Of a stretch of 64,000 nt of DNA, positions 46,157-56,139 are shown one piece after another. Made by a program: the position numbers and the translations under genes. Source of the stretch: Sulfolobales archaeon. Lineage in GTDB: Archaea; Thermoproteota; Thermoprotei_A; Sulfolobales; NBVN01. Numbering within the stretch: position 1 is the stretch's first letter; every line of letters begins with the position of its first letter. A model generated the notes under the pieces. The model searched no databases. It was not told where the DNA came from and saw nothing but the letters and a program-made list of their open reading frames with translations. Where the stretch lies: NCBI GenBank assembly GCA_025058345.1, contig JANXEN010000003.1, positions 1 through 64,000 on the forward strand, written 5' to 3'.

Positions 46157-46846
46157 GTGGATTCGTTAACTAAGGCGATTAAATTATTTGCGTCAGGCAA
46201 GCCTATATTTATTTATGACTCCCATAGTCGTGAAGATGAAGTCGATATGGTTTACCACGCATCATTTATTACTTATAAAGAAATCTATTTATTGAGAACA
46301 GTAGCTGGAGGCTTAATATGCTACGTAATGCCGTTCGAAGTAGGTCGGGAGTTAGGTCTTAAATTCATGGATGAGATACTCAGTGCTATAGGGTTAAGAG
46401 ACCTAGCAACTAAGAGGCTAGGTTACGGTGATAAACCAGCCTTCAGTTTATGGGTTAACTACCTAGGTGTTAAAACCGGTATATCAGACGTAGATAGAGC
46501 TTTAACCATAAATAAGCTTTACGAAGTTACATCACTTATCTATAATGGGTATGTAAGTGAGGGTAGGAAAAAGTTCTATGAGGGATTCATGAGTCCAGGT
46601 CACGTACCAATACTTATGAGTAGAGGAATCAGTAGTAGGAAAGGACATACAGAGTTAAGTGATGCGTTATCTAGACTAGCTAACCTTACGCCTGCAACAG
46701 TTATTACTGAAGTGCTTGATGAAGGAACTTCAATGACTTTAGGTAAAGTTAAGGAACTCGCTGAGAGGTTAGATACGGTTTTAGTTGATGGGAATGACAT
46801 ACTTGACGCTTATTTACGCAACATCCATCGGGAATCCCCGTACTAA
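46157..46846 (+). CDS. ribB: 3,4-dihydroxy-2-butanone 4-phosphate synthase
   Basis: The 229-231 residues carry the archaeal RibB pattern: DSHSREDEVDM (acidic loop with substrate Glu/Asp), TVAGGLICYV and SPGHVPILMSR with RKGHTELSDAL (catalytic His and Glu). It makes the four-carbon unit of riboflavin from ribulose 5-phosphate. AAGGAG at 46145-46150 points to the GTG at 46154 or 46157 rather than the TTG at 46151. It is the only riboflavin gene here; flavin is needed by the neighbouring E3 and NuoF-like proteins. Confidence 0.88.
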   Translation: MDSLTKAIKLFASGKPIFIYDSHSREDEVDMVYHASFITYKEIYLLRTVAGGLICYVMPFEVGRELGLKFMDEILSAIGLRDLATKRLGYGDKPAFSLWVNYLGVKTGISDVDRALTINKLYEVTSLIYNGYVSEGRKKFYEGFMSPGHVPILMSRGISSRKGHTELSDALSRLANLTPATVITEVLDEGTSMTLGKVKELAERLDTVLVDGNDILDAYLRNIHRESPY

Positions 46847-46914
46847 GGTAACGATTCGAATCCTATAATGATATGTTTTTAAGAACTCAAACCGTATAGA
46901 TTTTTTGGCGTCGA

Positions 46915-47604
46915 ATGAGGATGTTTAGGGATTTCAAAGTAGTTGACGATGTTATAGTAGACATACCGTTTGGGAGGATACTGTTTAACAGAGTTGATTT
47001 AAATTACGTGAAAATAGTTAAGACATTAAACTCATCTACCAGCTCTAAACTCATCAACCTAAGTACTAATGAATTTATACGTTTAAGACCTAAGCAACCC
47101 TCAGGAAACACCATCAATACTTACTACGCCTTAGTTAAATTCTCTGAACCAATTACATTACTCCCTAAATCATCATTTGTTTTGAACCTCAAGCTACCCA
47201 CTGATTTAGGTATTTACGTAAAGGACTCATTAGTGGATACAGCCCCTCTAAGTAAGGTTAAATACTCCCTATACGGCCCCTCAGATATAGGAGACCTATG
47301 TAGATATATAGATAAGGGTATCGTCGATTCAACCCCTAGGGATTTTCTAGGCAGGATGCACCTCACAGTTAACTCAGTCAGTGATGATACTATAAACATG
47401 AGTAAAGTAGTTATACCTATAGATGGTTTAGCTATATTTGTCACCTCAGAGGGAGAGATATTCTTCAACGATGTTAGCGTCAGAGCCACATCTCAAAACC
47501 ATTTTGAAGTCAGCACTAGGTCGAATGCATCACAACTTCATGGTGAGATAACGTATAGTAGTAAAGTTAAGGAGTCAACATATGTCATGAGGTATGGTGC
47601 TTAG
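46915..47604 (+). CDS. DUF432 protein paired with a mechanosensitive channel
   Basis: The protein has 229 residues, soluble and beta-rich, with FGRILFNRVD near the start and YALVKFSEPITLLPKS in the middle, matching archaeal DUF432. This family is habitually encoded next to MscS channels, as here, where the channel starts two bases after its stop. It may cap or regulate the channel (inference). Confidence 0.7.
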   Translation: MRMFRDFKVVDDVIVDIPFGRILFNRVDLNYVKIVKTLNSSTSSKLINLSTNEFIRLRPKQPSGNTINTYYALVKFSEPITLLPKSSFVLNLKLPTDLGIYVKDSLVDTAPLSKVKYSLYGPSDIGDLCRYIDKGIVDSTPRDFLGRMHLTVNSVSDDTINMSKVVIPIDGLAIFVTSEGEIFFNDVSVRATSQNHFEVSTRSNASQLHGEITYSSKVKESTYVMRYGA

Positions 47605-47606
47605 TA

Positions 47607-48410
47607 ATGCTCCTGGACGTTATTTCCGGCGGTATTGAGTTATTCATTCGGATACTACTTGCGTTGAGTTCCATAGCTATTTCTTACTACTTAGGCATAG
47701 TGTTCAGCAACTACATAAAGAAGTCTAAATTGCGGGCCCCACCTGAATTAGTGTATAATATAATGAAGTCGGTTAGGCTTATAATGCTCTTCATAGGGAT
47801 TTTAGTAGGTCTATCTATAATAGGTTTAGACCTCTCAGGCATCTTAGTCGCAGCTGGTTTTGCAGGTATAGTTGTTGGTTTAGCAACTCAGCAAACGTTA
47901 AGTCAGGTTTTTGCAGGACTTTCTATGCTTATTGAAGGTAGGGTTAAGGTAGGGGATTCAGTTAGGGTAGGGGATGATTGGGGTGTAGTGGAGTCGGTGG
48001 GGATAATGTCAACTCAGATTAGACTGTGGAGTGGTGAGGTAGTGACGATCCCCAACAACGATTTAATGGCCTCTAAAATCTACAACTACTCTAAACCCAT
48101 AGCTAGGAGGATTGAGGTTTCTATAGGTATTTCCTATAAGTCAGATATCGAGAAAGCCCTAAAGACCATAAGAGAGGTATTAGATAGTAAGGAGCTTGTA
48201 CTAGCGGAGCCTGCACCATCACTCATAGTTGATTCGTTAGGCGAAAGTTCTGTAAACATTAGGATACTGTTTTGGGTTCCTTCACAGGAGTTCTGGACTA
48301 TTAGAAGGGAGATTATTAAAGAGATTAAGGAGGCGTTAGAGAGGTCTGGTGTTGAGATACCCTTCCCGCAGAGAGTTGTGTGGATTCAGACTAAGTGGGA
48401 AGGTAAGTAG
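47607..48410 (+). CDS. MscS-family small-conductance mechanosensitive channel
   Basis: Two hydrophobic helices (about 10-28, 50-72) precede the pore helix and the family core: AAGFAGIVVGLATQQTL, then GLSMLIEGRVKVGDSVRVG, and VTIPNNDLMAS in the beta domain. The C-terminal alpha/beta domain is complete (267 residues). It releases solutes under membrane tension. It is co-transcribed with the DUF432 gene. Confidence 0.92.
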   Translation: MLLDVISGGIELFIRILLALSSIAISYYLGIVFSNYIKKSKLRAPPELVYNIMKSVRLIMLFIGILVGLSIIGLDLSGILVAAGFAGIVVGLATQQTLSQVFAGLSMLIEGRVKVGDSVRVGDDWGVVESVGIMSTQIRLWSGEVVTIPNNDLMASKIYNYSKPIARRIEVSIGISYKSDIEKALKTIREVLDSKELVLAEPAPSLIVDSLGESSVNIRILFWVPSQEFWTIRREIIKEIKEALERSGVEIPFPQRVVWIQTKWEGK

Positions 48411-48471
48411 CCTAAAGCCTTAAGTTGTTTGTTTTGAATGGACATACATCATTTGCTGCTTTGAATTAAAG

Positions 48472-49554
48472 CTACGTTAATTTCGTTACTACTGAAAGCG
48501 CCACCTCATCGGTTCTTGCTACTCCCCCAAGATCTGGTGTTAGGGATTTACCTTCTTTAAGTGTTTCGTAGACAGCGCTATTTATTGATTCGGATGCCTT
48601 GATACAGCGTCCGTCATTATATTTGGCACCTAACCATTCAAACATTAAAGCTGCTGACAATATCATCGATATCGGATTAGCTATGTTTTTCCCAGCTATG
48701 TCGAAAGCCGCACCATGTATCGGTTCAAATATTGCGTAGTTGTAGCCGAGATTACATGATGGAGCTAGACCTAAGCTACCGGCTACTTGAGCAGCTTCAT
48801 CAGATAATATATCCCCGAACATATTTGTGGTAACTATTACGTCGAATGTGTGAGGTTTCCTGACAAGATTAGCGGCGCATGCATCTACGTAGGACTCCTC
48901 ATAGGAGATGTTTGGGTATTTCTGAGCTACTTCCCTACAGCATCGTGCAAATAGTCCGCATGTAGTCTTAAGTACGTTAGACTTATGTACGGCAGTTACC
49001 TTCTTCTTCCTCCCAAGTGCTAGTTTGAAAGCTACGTCTGCAATCCTTATTGATGCGTCGTACGTTATAACTCTTAAGGCTACTGTCGTATTGTTACCTA
49101 AGGCAAATTCTAAGCCCTTATATAGGTCTTCAGTGTTCTCTCTAACGACAACCATATCTATGTCGCTTCGTAGCGATTGCGTATTTGGGTACGCTTTTAC
49201 AGGCCTAATATTTGCGAAGAGGTCAAACATCATTCTAAGCTTAACTATAACATCTGCTGAGGTCTCACCGACTGGAGCTTTAAGGCATGCATGGGATTTC
49301 TTTATCGATTTCAAACTTTCATCCGGCAGTGCCTCACCGTATTTACTCATAGCGTTGTCGCCTGCCTCAACTCTATTAATTTTTAGTGGGATTCCGAACT
49401 TTTCCGAAACAGTATTAAGGACCCTTAGCGTGGCGGCAGTTAGTTCAGGGCCTATACCGTCGCCTGGCATCAAAGCTATTACGTATTCGGTAGGTCTTGA
49501 CGCACTCCCTGCGTATATGTCCTTAAGGGAACCCAATACTGAGCCCAATTCCAT
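48472..49554 (-). CDS. Isopropylmalate/isocitrate/homoisocitrate dehydrogenase family enzyme
   Basis: Beta-decarboxylating dehydrogenase signatures are clear: ALMPGDGIGPE, VVVRENTEDLYKG (substrate-specificity helix), HKSNVLK, and NMFGDILSDEAAQVAGSLG with FEPIHGAAFDIAGKNIANP (NAD-binding loop). At 360 residues it fits the NAD-dependent branch. Which 2-hydroxyacid it oxidises is not decidable, and no leu or lys genes are nearby. The ATG at 49554 lies 32 bases inside the preceding gamma-glutamyltransferase gene; a later start is possible. Confidence 0.85.
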   Translation of the reverse strand: MELGSVLGSLKDIYAGSASRPTEYVIALMPGDGIGPELTAATLRVLNTVSEKFGIPLKINRVEAGDNAMSKYGEALPDESLKSIKKSHACLKAPVGETSADVIVKLRMMFDLFANIRPVKAYPNTQSLRSDIDMVVVRENTEDLYKGLEFALGNNTTVALRVITYDASIRIADVAFKLALGRKKKVTAVHKSNVLKTTCGLFARCCREVAQKYPNISYEESYVDACAANLVRKPHTFDVIVTTNMFGDILSDEAAQVAGSLGLAPSCNLGYNYAIFEPIHGAAFDIAGKNIANPISMILSAALMFEWLGAKYNDGRCIKASESINSAVYETLKEGKSLTPDLGGVARTDEVALSVVTKLT

Positions 49555-51082
49555 CTCCTCTAATATCTGAGGCTCCGAGTTTAATATTTCCTCCCATCAC
49601 CTCTAGAATAGCTGCGACTCCTAATCTGCTTGGATACTTTACGTACTTCACATTTGTTGCATCTACGTTAGGCGACTTAAATCCCTCCTCAATAATCAAT
49701 TCATCAGTTGTGGGGTCCCAGAGAAATCTGGGTAGCTCAACAGATGTTTGGGGGTCTAACCCGTAATCAATGAGGTTTGTAATTAATTCAGCATGAATTT
49801 GAGGTCTGTAATGGCCTCCCGAAGTACCTAAAGCCCACTTAAGTGTTTTATTAGCGTCTAGTATTACAACAGATGATAACGTGTGGAACGGATATTTCCG
49901 AGGCGCTAATTCGTTTACATCTCCCGCAACTAAGTTGAATGAGGAACCCCTACAGTTTAATGTAACGCCGTATTTAGGTTCAGTGATGCCGGAGCCGAAT
50001 GAGTAAAATACGCTTTGAATTCCGGAAACTACGTTACCATACTTATCTGATATTACGTAGTATGTAGTATCTCCTGACGGTTGAGCTTTACGATGTTTTG
50101 AAATCAACTCCTCATTTAATGCCTTACGGAGTTCCTCAATAACTTCACTACCTAATAAGTCCTTCTTCACATATCTGGGATCCCCAACATACTTATCCCT
50201 AATGCGGTAGGCGGCTCTAAACATCTTAAAGAATGCTTCAACCCTACCACTGCTTAAAGCTTCGAAGTTCTTAACATCCATATCTGACAGCAAGTGTAGT
50301 AGGTGTAAGGTGGTGATGCCTTGAGTGTTCGGCGGGGTCTCAAAAACTGTGTAGTTCCTGTACTCCGCCGTGAGTGGGTCATCCCAAAATGATCGGAAGT
50401 CCCTAAAATCACTTACGTCCATGAAGCCTCCCTTACTGTTTATGTAGCTCACTACAGCTTCCGCTACATCACCGTCATAGAAGTTCCTATAATTCTCCGC
50501 GATTAGGTTTAATGCCCTGCCGAGATTAGGAAACTTAATTAGATTCCCAACACCAACCTCACTCGCTAAGTACGTAATTCTGGAACCATCATCACGCATT
50601 AATTTTTCGTAGTTATCCTTTATAGACTTAACGAGTGATGGGTATTGGGGGAATCCCTTGTTGGCTAAGGTAGCGGCGGGATTCACTAAAGCTCCCCATT
50701 CAAGTGTACCGAATCTACTCCACATATTGTAGAGTGCGTCAACCATACCTGGCACTGTGATGCTGTAGGGGGAGTTCGGGGGAATTTCATTTATTCCTAA
50801 GGACCTAAATAAATCAGCGCTAACTAACTTAGATGAATAGCCGCTGCCATTTATGAAGTAAACCCTCCCGCTGTCAGCTTTATATATGAGGGCGAAGTAA
50901 TCTCCCCCCAAACCACTTAATTGAGGTTGAAGAACGCTTAAGGCGAAGGAAGTAGCTACCGCAGCATCTATAGCGTTTCCTCCAGCGTTTAATACCTTAG
51001 CACCTATGACGGACGCTATTGGATGTTCAGACACAACTAAATCAGATGTAGATATGAAGGGGGTCCTAAACATTTTAATCAA
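49523..51082 (-). CDS. Gamma-glutamyltransferase family protein
   Basis: Family features in 519 residues are ASVIGAKVLNAGGNAIDAAV, LSGLGGDYFALIY and TVPGMVDALYNMW, the autocleavage site where SGDTTYYV supplies the new N-terminal threonine, and ALGTSGGHYRPQ. No signal peptide is present, so it is probably cytoplasmic, as in other archaeal members; these may be amidases or acylases rather than glutathione enzymes. MFRTPF (51073) is an alternative start. It is divergent from the DUF401 carrier by 67 bases. Confidence 0.85.
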   Translation of the reverse strand: MIKMFRTPFISTSDLVVSEHPIASVIGAKVLNAGGNAIDAAVATSFALSVLQPQLSGLGGDYFALIYKADSGRVYFINGSGYSSKLVSADLFRSLGINEIPPNSPYSITVPGMVDALYNMWSRFGTLEWGALVNPAATLANKGFPQYPSLVKSIKDNYEKLMRDDGSRITYLASEVGVGNLIKFPNLGRALNLIAENYRNFYDGDVAEAVVSYINSKGGFMDVSDFRDFRSFWDDPLTAEYRNYTVFETPPNTQGITTLHLLHLLSDMDVKNFEALSSGRVEAFFKMFRAAYRIRDKYVGDPRYVKKDLLGSEVIEELRKALNEELISKHRKAQPSGDTTYYVISDKYGNVVSGIQSVFYSFGSGITEPKYGVTLNCRGSSFNLVAGDVNELAPRKYPFHTLSSVVILDANKTLKWALGTSGGHYRPQIHAELITNLIDYGLDPQTSVELPRFLWDPTTDELIIEEGFKSPNVDATNVKYVKYPSRLGVAAILEVMGGNIKLGASDIRGDGIGLSIGFP

Positions 51083-51149
51083 CCTTATTAATATCTACAC
51101 CACAGGTTTTTAAGCTGGGACTCCCCTATTTAATTGTCATATACGGGGG

Positions 51150-52355
51150 TTGGTGGAAACGCTGATTAACCCTCTGTACGCTACAGTAATCGCGATAATT
51201 ATTCTTTTTACCCTACTCTACCGTAGGGTTAACCTAGCAAAATCTTTGCTTACAGCATCGTTCACTCTCGCAGTGCTTACCCTAAGCCCTCAGCAAATAC
51301 CTTTAGCGTATTATCAAACAGCTGTAAGAACAATAAACATCGACGTAATCCTTGCAAGCGCTGTCATAGCAGCTATGGCCAACCTCTATAGGGAGTCTGG
51401 AATCATAACCAAACTTAGTAATGCTATAATGTCTCTCCTTAAGAAGACTTGGGTAGCGATAACGATAATCCCAGCAATATTCGGTTTCCTTCCAGTACCT
51501 GGTGGAGCGTTAATGTCCGCACCTTTAGTGTCAGAAATCTCTAATAAGGTCCCAATAGACCAGGATAAGGCAGCATATATCAATGTTTGGTTCCGTCACC
51601 TAATAGCTCCTATCTACCCATTAACTCAAATAGTTATCCTAACCGCAGCCCTATCCGGGTTTGACGTAGTTCAGATAGCTCTTTATGACCTGCCTTTAGC
51701 TCTAGTCATGTATTTGGTTGGTTTTATACCTATTTATAAAGATTTAAGGAATAAATCGGTAAGCATCGTTAATGAGTCGTTAAGTAGCTTATTATTCATA
51801 GTACCGCTTATAATATCAGTATTCGTAGTTATTTCAGGCATTAACGTAGTTATATCTACTCTAGTCGGTCTGTTGGTTTTGACTTTAATAATTAGACCTA
51901 AAACCTCAGTTCTTAAAAAGTCTATACTCAGTAAAGATGTAGGTATGGTTATCGTAACTTCATACGCTGCGCTCTCCGTACGTGAGGTATTAGTACTGAG
52001 TAAGTTTCCCGAAACATTCATCTCATTATTCAGCGATTCATCATCATTGTTCTTAGTAGTATCTATCATCCTAGTATCTGCTGTCTTAGGGTTTATGCTC
52101 GGCATCCCGACAGGGGCCTTAGCAGTTACTATACCGATAATAGCAAGTATAGCTCCTGATGTTAGGTTCGTAAGCCTTACGTTAGTCATCACATATCTAG
52201 GTTATATGATTTCACCATCCCATCTATGCTTGGTTCTTACCCTGAGGTTCTTTAAAACACACCTAAGTAACATCTATAAGTACTTAATACCTAGTACGTT
52301 GATAACGTTATTACTCACCATGTCACTATATATAATCGTTTTCACGGTCACTTAA
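51150..52355 (+). CDS. DUF401 family integral membrane permease
   Basis: About eleven hydrophobic helices lie in roughly 400 residues. The IFGFLPVPGGALMSAPLV segment and NVWFRHLIAPIYPL are hallmarks of DUF401, a family related to anion/gluconate-type permeases. The start is TTG 51150 or GTG 51153. A TATTTAAT box about 20 bases upstream suggests a leaderless message. The substrate is unknown; divergence from the gamma-glutamyltransferase gene hints at an amino-acid or peptide derivative. Confidence 0.78.
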   Translation: MVETLINPLYATVIAIIILFTLLYRRVNLAKSLLTASFTLAVLTLSPQQIPLAYYQTAVRTINIDVILASAVIAAMANLYRESGIITKLSNAIMSLLKKTWVAITIIPAIFGFLPVPGGALMSAPLVSEISNKVPIDQDKAAYINVWFRHLIAPIYPLTQIVILTAALSGFDVVQIALYDLPLALVMYLVGFIPIYKDLRNKSVSIVNESLSSLLFIVPLIISVFVVISGINVVISTLVGLLVLTLIIRPKTSVLKKSILSKDVGMVIVTSYAALSVREVLVLSKFPETFISLFSDSSSLFLVVSIILVSAVLGFMLGIPTGALAVTIPIIASIAPDVRFVSLTLVITYLGYMISPSHLCLVLTLRFFKTHLSNIYKYLIPSTLITLLLTMSLYIIVFTVT

Positions 52356-52387
52356 AGATATAAACTTTAAATTTCCTACGGCTATTA

Positions 52388-53503
52388 ATGACTGGAGGCC
52401 TTGCTTGTAGTATGAAGGCTATTGTATTGGCTGGTGGGTTTGCAACACGCTTAAGGCCGTTAACCCTAACAAAACCTAAGCCATTACTCCCAATCTTAGA
52501 TAAGCCACTGCTTGATTGGATATTGGATTCTTTAACTAAAAGCGGTTGTAACGATGTAGTAGTATCCGTTAAATATTTAGCGGATGTTATTAAGAAGTAC
52601 CTAAATAGTAATTCCTATGGGATGAACTTATCATTTGCTGAGGAGGTTAGGCCCTTAGGTGATGCTGGGCCTATAAGATTAATAAATGATTTATACGGGC
52701 TCAGCACCACTTTCCTTGTTGTGTACGGTGATATATTCTCAAACATTGATTTCGGTGAAGTCATTGAGTTTCATAGAAGTCACGGCGGGCTTGCAACGAT
52801 GGTAGTTACTGAAGTCGATGATCCCTCTAGGTACGGGGCAGCTATATTCAACGAAGAGGGTAAAGTAGTTAAATTCGTTGAGAAGCCGCCTAAGGAGAAA
52901 TACGTCTCAAACAACGTCAATGCAGGTGTGTACGTTTTCGAACCTGAAGTCCTTAAATACATACCTGAAAGCCCTTCAAAGTTAGCTAGAGATGTACTTC
53001 CGAAACTTGTCAGTGATGGAGTGCTATACGCGTATAAGCATGAAGGGGTATGGATGGATATTGGGTTACCTTCCGACTACTTGAAAGCTAATTTTGAGGC
53101 TATGAGGCATTACTTCCCGAACGGCTACGTATCTAACTCAGCCTCAATCGATGGTGCTGAACTCATTCAACCATCGTATATTTCTGCTAATGTTAAGCTT
53201 GGTAAGATGTGTAAGGTAGGGCCTTACGCAGTAATCGGCGGTAATTCCGTCATAGGTCCAGCAGTTAGGATTAAGAATAGCTTACTATTCAATAACGTGA
53301 TTGTGGATGAGGGAGTGTTAATAAGTAACTCCCTAGTTGGTGAACGTAGTATAGTGGGTAAGTGGGTTAGAATTGAGTCAGGCTCAGTCATCGGGGATGA
53401 GGTAATTATAAGGGATGAGGTGTTAATCCCTAGGAGAACTATAATCCTACCCTATAAGGAAGTAGATTCAAATATCGATAAAGAAGGTGATGTTCTGCTA
53501 TAG
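52388..53503 (+). CDS. Sugar-1-phosphate nucleotidyltransferase with left-handed beta-helix
   Basis: The N-terminal GT-A domain has LAGGFATRLRPLT and KPKPLLPI (nucleotide binding), VVYGDIFS (metal Asp) and VEKPP. The C-terminal 130 residues carry hexapeptide-like repeats (KLGKMCKVGPYAVIGG, VIGPAVRIKN). This is the architecture of mannose-1-phosphate guanylyltransferase and glucose-1-phosphate thymidylyl/uridylyltransferases. Substrate and nucleotide are open. ATG 52388 fits a leaderless transcript from TATAAACT near 52360; ATG 52412 begins the conserved domain. Confidence 0.85.
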   Translation: MTGGLACSMKAIVLAGGFATRLRPLTLTKPKPLLPILDKPLLDWILDSLTKSGCNDVVVSVKYLADVIKKYLNSNSYGMNLSFAEEVRPLGDAGPIRLINDLYGLSTTFLVVYGDIFSNIDFGEVIEFHRSHGGLATMVVTEVDDPSRYGAAIFNEEGKVVKFVEKPPKEKYVSNNVNAGVYVFEPEVLKYIPESPSKLARDVLPKLVSDGVLYAYKHEGVWMDIGLPSDYLKANFEAMRHYFPNGYVSNSASIDGAELIQPSYISANVKLGKMCKVGPYAVIGGNSVIGPAVRIKNSLLFNNVIVDEGVLISNSLVGERSIVGKWVRIESGSVIGDEVIIRDEVLIPRRTIILPYKEVDSNIDKEGDVLL

Positions 53504-53539
53504 CAATTCCTTTAAATATTACCCCAGCTAATATACTTA

Positions 53540-54217
53540 CTAACTAACTTCTTCCGTAAACTTCCACTTCTTACTTATTGAATCGTAATAAATGAGGCCT
53601 CCCTCCCATAGAGTCTTAAGTAAATTATAACCTACCTTCCCTAACTTATCTCTAAGTTCTGACTCATTACTAGTAGTTAGGGACTCTAACTGACTCCTAA
53701 ATTCGCTCCAGTAACTTGGTTCGATAGCTACCCTCTGGCCCTTAACCTCAAACACTAAAGCACCATCTCTCCTTAACCTATCGAAGAACGCGTCCCTATT
53801 CCTTATCTTAGAAGCGATATCCCTCTCATACATAACCCTCTGATCCTTAAGTACATCTATAGCGGATTTCTTAACCTCTCTAGGTTGTTGGGGAGGTAAT
53901 TGGGGTTCAGGCTTCCCCTTAATAGATTTCACATCTTCCTCAAGGTTCTTAACCTTCTCAGAGAGTTCATCGAGGACTTCGAACACGTTACTTAACCTCC
54001 TAGCAACTTCATCTATCTTAGCTGTAAACGGATTAACCATATCTTGGAGGAACCTCTGGACTTTACTTATGTCAGACTGTGACTGAGGGATAGGAATTTC
54101 ACCACCTAGGGAGTCTATGATAAACCTCCTAACAGCATCTTCCATAAGTATCCCTGGATATGCCTTCACGATCTTCTCTAATACCTCATACGGTAAGTCG
54201 ATCGTTACCTTAGGCAA
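53540..54217 (-). CDS. Ribbon-helix-helix-like protein with coiled coil, unknown function
   Basis: Residues 1-40 (KVTIDLPYEVLEKIVK and DAVRRFIIDSL) look like a ribbon-helix-helix or Arc-type DNA-binding domain. Residues 60-110 form a coiled coil, residues 110-120 are a proline/glutamine-rich linker, and the last 100 residues are a helical, winged-helix-like domain (LLKTLWEGGLIYYDSISKKW). A DNA-associated role is likely. No family is recognised. It stands alone and is convergent with the nucleotidyltransferase. Confidence 0.55.
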   Translation of the reverse strand: MPKVTIDLPYEVLEKIVKAYPGILMEDAVRRFIIDSLGGEIPIPQSQSDISKVQRFLQDMVNPFTAKIDEVARRLSNVFEVLDELSEKVKNLEEDVKSIKGKPEPQLPPQQPREVKKSAIDVLKDQRVMYERDIASKIRNRDAFFDRLRRDGALVFEVKGQRVAIEPSYWSEFRSQLESLTTSNESELRDKLGKVGYNLLKTLWEGGLIYYDSISKKWKFTEEVS

Positions 54218-54267
54218 TACAAACCCTATTTAAACTAGATTTAATTCAATAAAAACACTACCTCACG

Positions 54268-55512
54268 TTAACTTAACATGCTATAAGCCCTCTTAATTAA
54301 ATCACTCATAAGTTTAGACATTAAGAAGTTACTTGCTTTTTCACGTGCTTTCCTAGATAGAGAATCTCTCCTATCAACGTTCTTAATTAAATTTTCTACC
54401 GCCCGCGCAGCCCCTTCAACATCCTCAGGGCCTCTGACGTGGATTCCCTCAGTGCCGTCTGTGATTAACCATTTCTGCCCGTAAGCCGCGCTAGTGATGA
54501 CTGGAACGCCCCCGTACATGAATTCTATCTGAGTTAATCCCAGAGCCTCCATTCTAGACATTATTATGTTGAGGTATGATGCTTTAATTAAGGATGCCTT
54601 AACCTCCTCACTCAACTCCCCTGTAATGATGACGTTCTTCATGTGCCTTGATTCCTTAACTACTTCATCCCACTGATCTCCTGGCTTACCGGCAATTACG
54701 AAAACCACATCTCTTAAATTCCTTAATTTCTTCGCGATTTTTACCACAGATAATGGATTCTTCCTATCTTCCACAGTTCCTAGATAGGAAATCAGTAAAG
54801 CGTTTTCCCTCACCCCGTACTTACTTCTGAAAATTTCGGGTTTTGCAGAATCTATTAATGCTGCCGTATCATCGTCTAAACCCCCTGGAAATAAGTGTAT
54901 TTGGTCAGGCCTAGCTCCATGCATAACCATCTCCTCAGCCTCAATACTTGTCACACATAGAATTAAGTTAGCAGCTTTGAAGATTGATTGGAAAGCTGTT
55001 GAGTTCCACGCCATACGGAACGCCCTTTCTATAGGATCGTATCTACTTGGGTCTGGGGGTTGGTAATGAGACATATGGCCATAGATAGATGTTGAAATGT
55101 TTTCACCCAAGCTCTTCATAAGCCTTTTCCATACTACCCACCTAGCTGCTTCTTCAGGACCGTTCCATAGGGTTGAATGTGTTATTAAGAAGTCAATGCC
55201 TAATGAGTCGTCCAGATTTTTAAGTATGGTAATACAGTCCCTAAACATTATCCTTCTAGGTGGCCAGAAGGTCTTAGTACTGTCTACACGAACTACTGGT
55301 AACTCAACTTTAGGGTCTCTGTCAAACTTTATGTAACCCTCTATCCTCTTTAGAACCTCACTTAAGGGGATGACCGGTTCCCCATCATGGTATATACTAC
55401 TTATTACCCATGCATCTAAGCCTAACTTCCTAGCATACTTCACCATTCTTTGAGCCACTAGTTCCTGACCTTTAGTGCTGGAAGTTTGATACATCATTGA
55501 GAAAAGCTTCAT
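54268..55512 (-). CDS. Family 4 glycosyltransferase
   Basis: A two-domain GT-B enzyme of 414 residues. The C-terminal donor domain shows YLGTVEDRKNPL, the glycine-rich VFVIAGKPG, and the retaining-enzyme E-x7-E in MEALGLTQIEF. The N-terminus lacks a signal. TreT-like trehalose synthases have a similar size, and a HAD phosphatase is encoded two genes upstream in the same operon, so synthesis of a small glycoside or compatible solute is possible; glycan assembly is the alternative. Confidence 0.82.
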   Translation of the reverse strand: MKLFSMMYQTSSTKGQELVAQRMVKYARKLGLDAWVISSIYHDGEPVIPLSEVLKRIEGYIKFDRDPKVELPVVRVDSTKTFWPPRRIMFRDCITILKNLDDSLGIDFLITHSTLWNGPEEAARWVVWKRLMKSLGENISTSIYGHMSHYQPPDPSRYDPIERAFRMAWNSTAFQSIFKAANLILCVTSIEAEEMVMHGARPDQIHLFPGGLDDDTAALIDSAKPEIFRSKYGVRENALLISYLGTVEDRKNPLSVVKIAKKLRNLRDVVFVIAGKPGDQWDEVVKESRHMKNVIITGELSEEVKASLIKASYLNIIMSRMEALGLTQIEFMYGGVPVITSAAYGQKWLITDGTEGIHVRGPEDVEGAARAVENLIKNVDRRDSLSRKAREKASNFLMSKLMSDLIKRAYSMLS

Positions 55513-55515
55513 TAT

Positions 55516-56139
55516 TTACCTCCTAATTATCTGCTGTATTATTTCTGCAAGTATTATGAGAACCATAGCTACAGTTAGACCCCAGATAACAGGCATTAAG
55601 AGGATGTTCAGAGAGTATATGTTTAGGCCGCCTTGCTCTAGCGCAAATACCACGACCGCTAAGTAAATCATTATCCTTAAATACTCAGCCACAGGCGTAA
55701 GTAACTTAATCTCACTTCTTAACTCGCTGCTCTTGTATATGTAACTAATGAATGTATCGGTGAAGATGAAACCAGTAACTACTATTAGGAAGGTCTTGAC
55801 AAAACCTACAATGTACACGAATACTACGGCGTTTAATGATTCTGAAAGCCATGTAATACCTAAGTTTGAGGCCATTGAAGCTACAGCCATTAATAGAAAT
55901 GATAAATATATTATCCATGAAGAAACTAATCCGAAGAACTCACTTGCTGAATAGCCGCTTCTTAATATCGCCTTACCAACGGCGAACTTCTTAAACCACT
56001 CATCGAAGCCGATCTTAGTGAGTAGATATAATAGCAAACGTCTTGCGACGATACCAAACACGTAACCAGCAACGATGATTAGAGCTGAAATACCTATAGT
56101 CGTTACTACGTCAAAGTAATCCGGTAGTTCATAACTCAT
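55516..56139 (-). CDS. Membrane protein like the N-terminal helices of mechanosensitive channels
   Basis: Five hydrophobic helices lie at about 12-38, 66-88, 95-125, 148-168 and 177-203. A conserved-looking loop GFDEWFKKFAVG followed by SASEFFGLVSSWIIYLSF resembles the repeat of TM_helix/CmpX-type proteins that precede an MscS domain. No MscS beta domain is present. It overlaps the HAD gene by 11 bases and precedes the GT4 gene by three bases, so all three share one transcript. Confidence 0.6.
   Translation of the reverse strand: MSYELPDYFDVVTTIGISALIIVAGYVFGIVARRLLLYLLTKIGFDEWFKKFAVGKAILRSGYSASEFFGLVSSWIIYLSFLLMAVASMASNLGITWLSESLNAVVFVYIVGFVKTFLIVVTGFIFTDTFISYIYKSSELRSEIKLLTPVAEYLRIMIYLAVVVFALEQGGLNIYSLNILLMPVIWGLTVAMVLIILAEIIQQIIRR

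Noticed and set aside
46847-46914. GATTCGAATC in a gap, considered as part of a tRNA
   Set aside because: The gap is only 68 bases with no matching arms; it is more likely the upstream region of the DUF432 gene.
49025-49570. Open frame of 181 codons opposite the isopropylmalate/isocitrate-type dehydrogenase
   Set aside because: It is a shadow of a gene with clear NAD and substrate motifs, and its translation has no family features.
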